Shown one piece after another: positions 61,086-64,000 of a stretch of 64,000 nt of DNA (positions are counted from its first letter, which is position 1; each line of letters opens with the position of its first letter). The position numbers and the translations under genes were made by a program. The notes under the pieces are model-generated. The model worked only from the letters and a program-made list of their open reading frames with translations, was not told the origin of the DNA and ran no database searches. This DNA is from Pegea sp. RAD2-039 (Eukaryota > Chordata > Thaliacea > Salpida > Salpidae): the NCBI GenBank assembly GCA_034620365.1, contig JAQGEQ010000289.1, positions 310,001 through 374,000 of the forward strand. Direction: 5' to 3'.

Positions 61086-62355
61086 GATATAATTTTATTA
61101 GTATCTGTAACTAACATTTACTGACTTCAAAATTTTAATAAAATTAACGTTGAGTTGATAAAAGCAACAAGATATATGAAACAAGAAGTAATATAACTAG
61201 TTACATGTTTCTGATAATTATGAAGTTATGTAAATGTAGATAATAAGATCAAATGAAAGCTTTCATAGAAACTTTCTAAATTGATTTTCTTAAAACACCT
61301 TAAATATGGAGAAGTGAGGGTTATTAGTGTTCAGTACTTGTATCTTGAATCTCAAAATTGAAGAAAAAAACTCGAGTAGTAACCAAATAAGCTTTCTTCA
61401 TCTACTGATCTTTCAATGACTTTTTAATATTTGAGTTGGATGTTTAGCAGCCAGGAAGTCTGCGAAGAGGAAATGATCTTTCAATTCTAGACTCATCATA
61501 AGATAATGTCACGTGTTTGTATTCTAATTGTATATTATTCGTGAGAATATGTGTTCGCGAAGTAAAGAGCGCCAATCGTAGCGATCTGCTGCGATATCTT
61601 CCCAATTGCTAGAATTGATGTTAAGCGTATTAAATAGAAAATATTTGATTAAATATTAAAAGACCATTTTTGGTATTCATATTTACAATTATATCAAAAA
61701 ACAAAAAATAAAACAAATTTAGTAAATAGATGCTGCTTCTTAAGACTCAGTCTCCAAAATCTGTTATAATCCCCAGAAAGAGCCCTTAATCTTTAGTTGA
61801 CATTTTAAATGAGTCTCAATCATTTTTCAAAATTTGTTTTCAATTTTTCCGAGCAATTATTAATAAAATTAACAAGAAGAGTTGAAACAACTGAATAGGT
61901 CCTTAAAAAGAGTAGTTTCCATGGTGATAGTCGTGATAGATGAATTTGTGGTTTGTTATCAATTAAATGGATGTCAACTTTTAAGTGGGTTGCTACAAAG
62001 TTTTAGAAGTCAGTGTGTTGTGATTGATTTAAAACTTTAATAGAATTCTTCTAATTGATATTTTTACTGGTTGAATTCACTCAGCGTTTTGTGTTTAAAA
62101 TCATAAGAAAGATAACTTTGAAATGAACAAATAAATTCTAAGAAATTAGATTAGGAATTTTCAATCTTTGCCAAATATTTCTGTTTAATTTTGTTTAATA
62201 AATCGATGAAGTTGATATTTTCTTATTTGAGGTTAAAGATTTTTTATTATTAGAACTTATTTCAGAAAATTTGATGAGTTTAGATTTTTCTGAAGAAATG
62301 GAAAGATAATTGCAAAGTATGATTTTTTTAACATCAGATCAACAACCGTGTGAAG
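61086..62355. other. AT-rich intergenic stretch
   Basis: No exon recognised. It should include the promoter of the CUB/EGF gene. Confidence 0.5.
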
Positions 62356-64000
62356 ATGACTTCAACTCTTACTCACTCTAACATCTCAATTCTTCTTGTT
62401 TTAAGTGAGTCCATATTTTTGCAGAAACACATTTGAAAATTATTTTGTGAAAAATTTGAAATATCATGAGTACTTCTCAAATAAATTTTTGTAAAAATTA
62501 AATTGTGAATAAATTAAATTGGAAAATTTATAAAATGAAACAATCGAATGATAAGTTGAAAGAAACCACTTGAACAGAGTACTTGTCATTTACAGGAATA
62601 CCAGTTTCTCATTTCAAACTCTAAATCTATCATTTAAAATGTTTGATAAATTACAAATAACATCAACTCGTATTTTACAAATGTTAAATAATCGTTGTTT
62701 TTAACAGTAAGCATCTCTCTAGCACAACCGTGTGGTGAGAAGCTACAAGAGCTCGAAGGTTTCATCTCACATCCTTCCTACCCTGAAAATTACACCTCAC
62801 ATTTGAATTGTAAATGGGAAACTACAGCACGTGACCAAGACACAGTTTTCCTAACTTTTGAATTTATTGACATTGAAATGGCAAATAATGGCAGATGTAA
62901 CTATGATTATTTAAGGTTAATATTTTTCACTATATCTGAAAATTTCCCTTCTAAAGTTTCTCAGCAACTTTGTTACTTAAATAACTTGTAAGTATCCTAA
63001 TATTTTGACTTGTGTGTTATCTACTTGTGTATTTACATTATTAAAGTAGATATCAAATCTTATAATTTTATCTCAAAGCTTCTTTAAAAGGTCTTTTATA
63101 AATTAATGAAAAAATTAAAGATATTTTGTAATTATCAGTTTACCAACAACAATTTGTTTCATGATAAAAACAACATATTTTGTTGGCGACAATTAAAAAA
63201 AGCTCTCTTGAAAGCCACACAACATTTTTATTATAATCTTATTTAAGAGAGACACAATATGGTTGATTACTGATGAGCAACAAGTGAGATTAAATCCTTA
63301 TTAGTTTATCTTCATCATCTAAATGTCCAGAATGGTTCAGACTTGATCCAAGAGTAACTCCCTAACCACCTAAAAATGTTAAAAAAATTTTAAGTTTTAA
63401 AATTTAGTTAAAATCAAATCTTCATCACTTTTTGCAGCATCAAATTTCCTGATGATAACCGTCCCACAAAGCTATGCGGACCACGGTCCTCTTTTGTGAC
63501 AAACGGACTACCTGAAGAAGATGGCACTGGTCCAGTAGAGATACAATTTGTGTCCGATGACAGCGTCCAGTGGTCGGGCTTCCGAATGCATTACAAAAGT
63601 AAGATTATCTCTTCGGACCTTTCTCTTCATCTGTTGACTTCAGTCACCAGATTTGACTACTGCTCATCAAACCCCTGCCTCAATTCAGCCACTTGTGAAT
63701 TGGACGATTCAGTTGACTCTGGCTTCAACTGTCACTGCCTAAGTGGCTTCACTGGTCACGTGTGTGAACTAGGTGACTGAAAGTTACACTGATGACGTCA
63801 TTACATCGCGATTTCTTGTAGATTCGGACGAATGTAGCAGTAGTCCTTGTCGAAATGGTGGTCAATGTACCACACCTGACTTTGATATGTACCGATGTGA
63901 GTGTCCAAGTGGGACAGCTGGCCACAACTGTGAAATTGGTCAGTGCTTGATTCAAAAGCCGCTCGATGTAAAACTTGTGACGTTATTTATAGATGTAGAT
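62356..64000 (+). CDS. CUB and EGF domain secreted or surface protein, partial at right edge
   Basis: Exons 62356-62404, 62708-62915, 63438-63598, 63644-63772, 63822-63938 and 63993 onward. A signal peptide spans exons 1-2 (MTSTLTHSNISILLVL then ISISLA). One CUB domain follows: PCGEKLQELEGFISHPSYPE, NCKWETTARDQDTVFLTFEF, CNYDYLR, LCGPRSSFV and WSGFRMHYK, with its four cysteines. An EGF-like domain comes next (CSSNPCLNSATCELD, FNCHCLSGFTGHVCE), then a second (DSDECSSSPCRNGGQCTTPD, YRCECPSGTAGHNCE). A third begins at the last bases (DVD). All later introns are phase 1, as usual between EGF modules. Sea urchin fibropellins and cubilin-related proteins combine these domains, but the full architecture is outside the window. 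The 45-bp intron 63599-63643 is in frame and stop-free. Confidence 0.88.

Overview
The window is nuclear DNA of an intron-rich, AT-rich invertebrate animal. It holds GT-AG spliced genes, a nuclear tRNA, non-LTR retrotransposons and many metazoan protein families: choline kinase, REC8, CIMIP2C, UNC93A, a polycystin-1/REJ protein, UPF0449, AMN1, EB1, PRKRIP1, an asparaginase-like hydrolase and a CUB/EGF protein. The lineage is not proven. Very short introns (about 38-54 bp), a gene pair overlapping at TGATG, and extreme abundance of the palindrome TGACGTCA would suit a tunicate, but that is inference. All exon models were read by eye. For every complete multi-exon model except the asparaginase-like gene, the exon lengths sum to a whole number of codons.

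Layout: 1-4.8 kb is AT-rich with one orphan exon candidate. 4.8-6.9 kb (+) is choline kinase, followed by tRNA-Gly(UCC) (-). 8.6-11.5 kb (-) is the kleisin REC8. 13.3-14.5 kb (+) is the ciliary microtubule inner protein CIMIP2C. 15.9-18.4 kb (-) is an UNC93A-like membrane protein. 19.4-23.6 kb (-) is a decayed LINE whose 3' tail has grown into about 400 bp of (ATTT)n. 24.4-32.8 kb (-) is a 25-exon polycystin-1/REJ receptor that stops after its fifth membrane segment, before the channel module. 33.4-34.7 kb (+) is a small secreted precursor with a neurotensin-like FPFIL-KR motif. 37.7-43.5 kb (+) is a large unrecognised low-complexity protein with an 8-residue repeat array and an RS domain. 43.7-44.3 kb (-) is UPF0449 and 44.6-45.4 kb (-) is AMN1. 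46.5-47.3 kb (-) is a second LINE copy. 49.2-51.5 kb (+) is EB1. 54.5-55.6 kb (+) is a small membrane-protein ORF overlapping PRKRIP1. 58.2-60.2 kb (+) is an asparaginase-like Ntn-hydrolase with a 14-bp minisatellite in an intron. 62.4 kb to the right edge (+) is the start of a CUB/EGF secreted or surface protein.

The genes do not form one pathway. Several relate to cilia, microtubules or gametes (CIMIP2C, EB1, polycystin/REJ, REC8), but nothing shows shared control. The most striking themes are tandem repeats growing inside coding exons and introns (nine arrays), the TGACGTCA word flooding both coding and intronic sequence of some genes but not others, and the channel-less polycystin beside a candidate neuropeptide gene.
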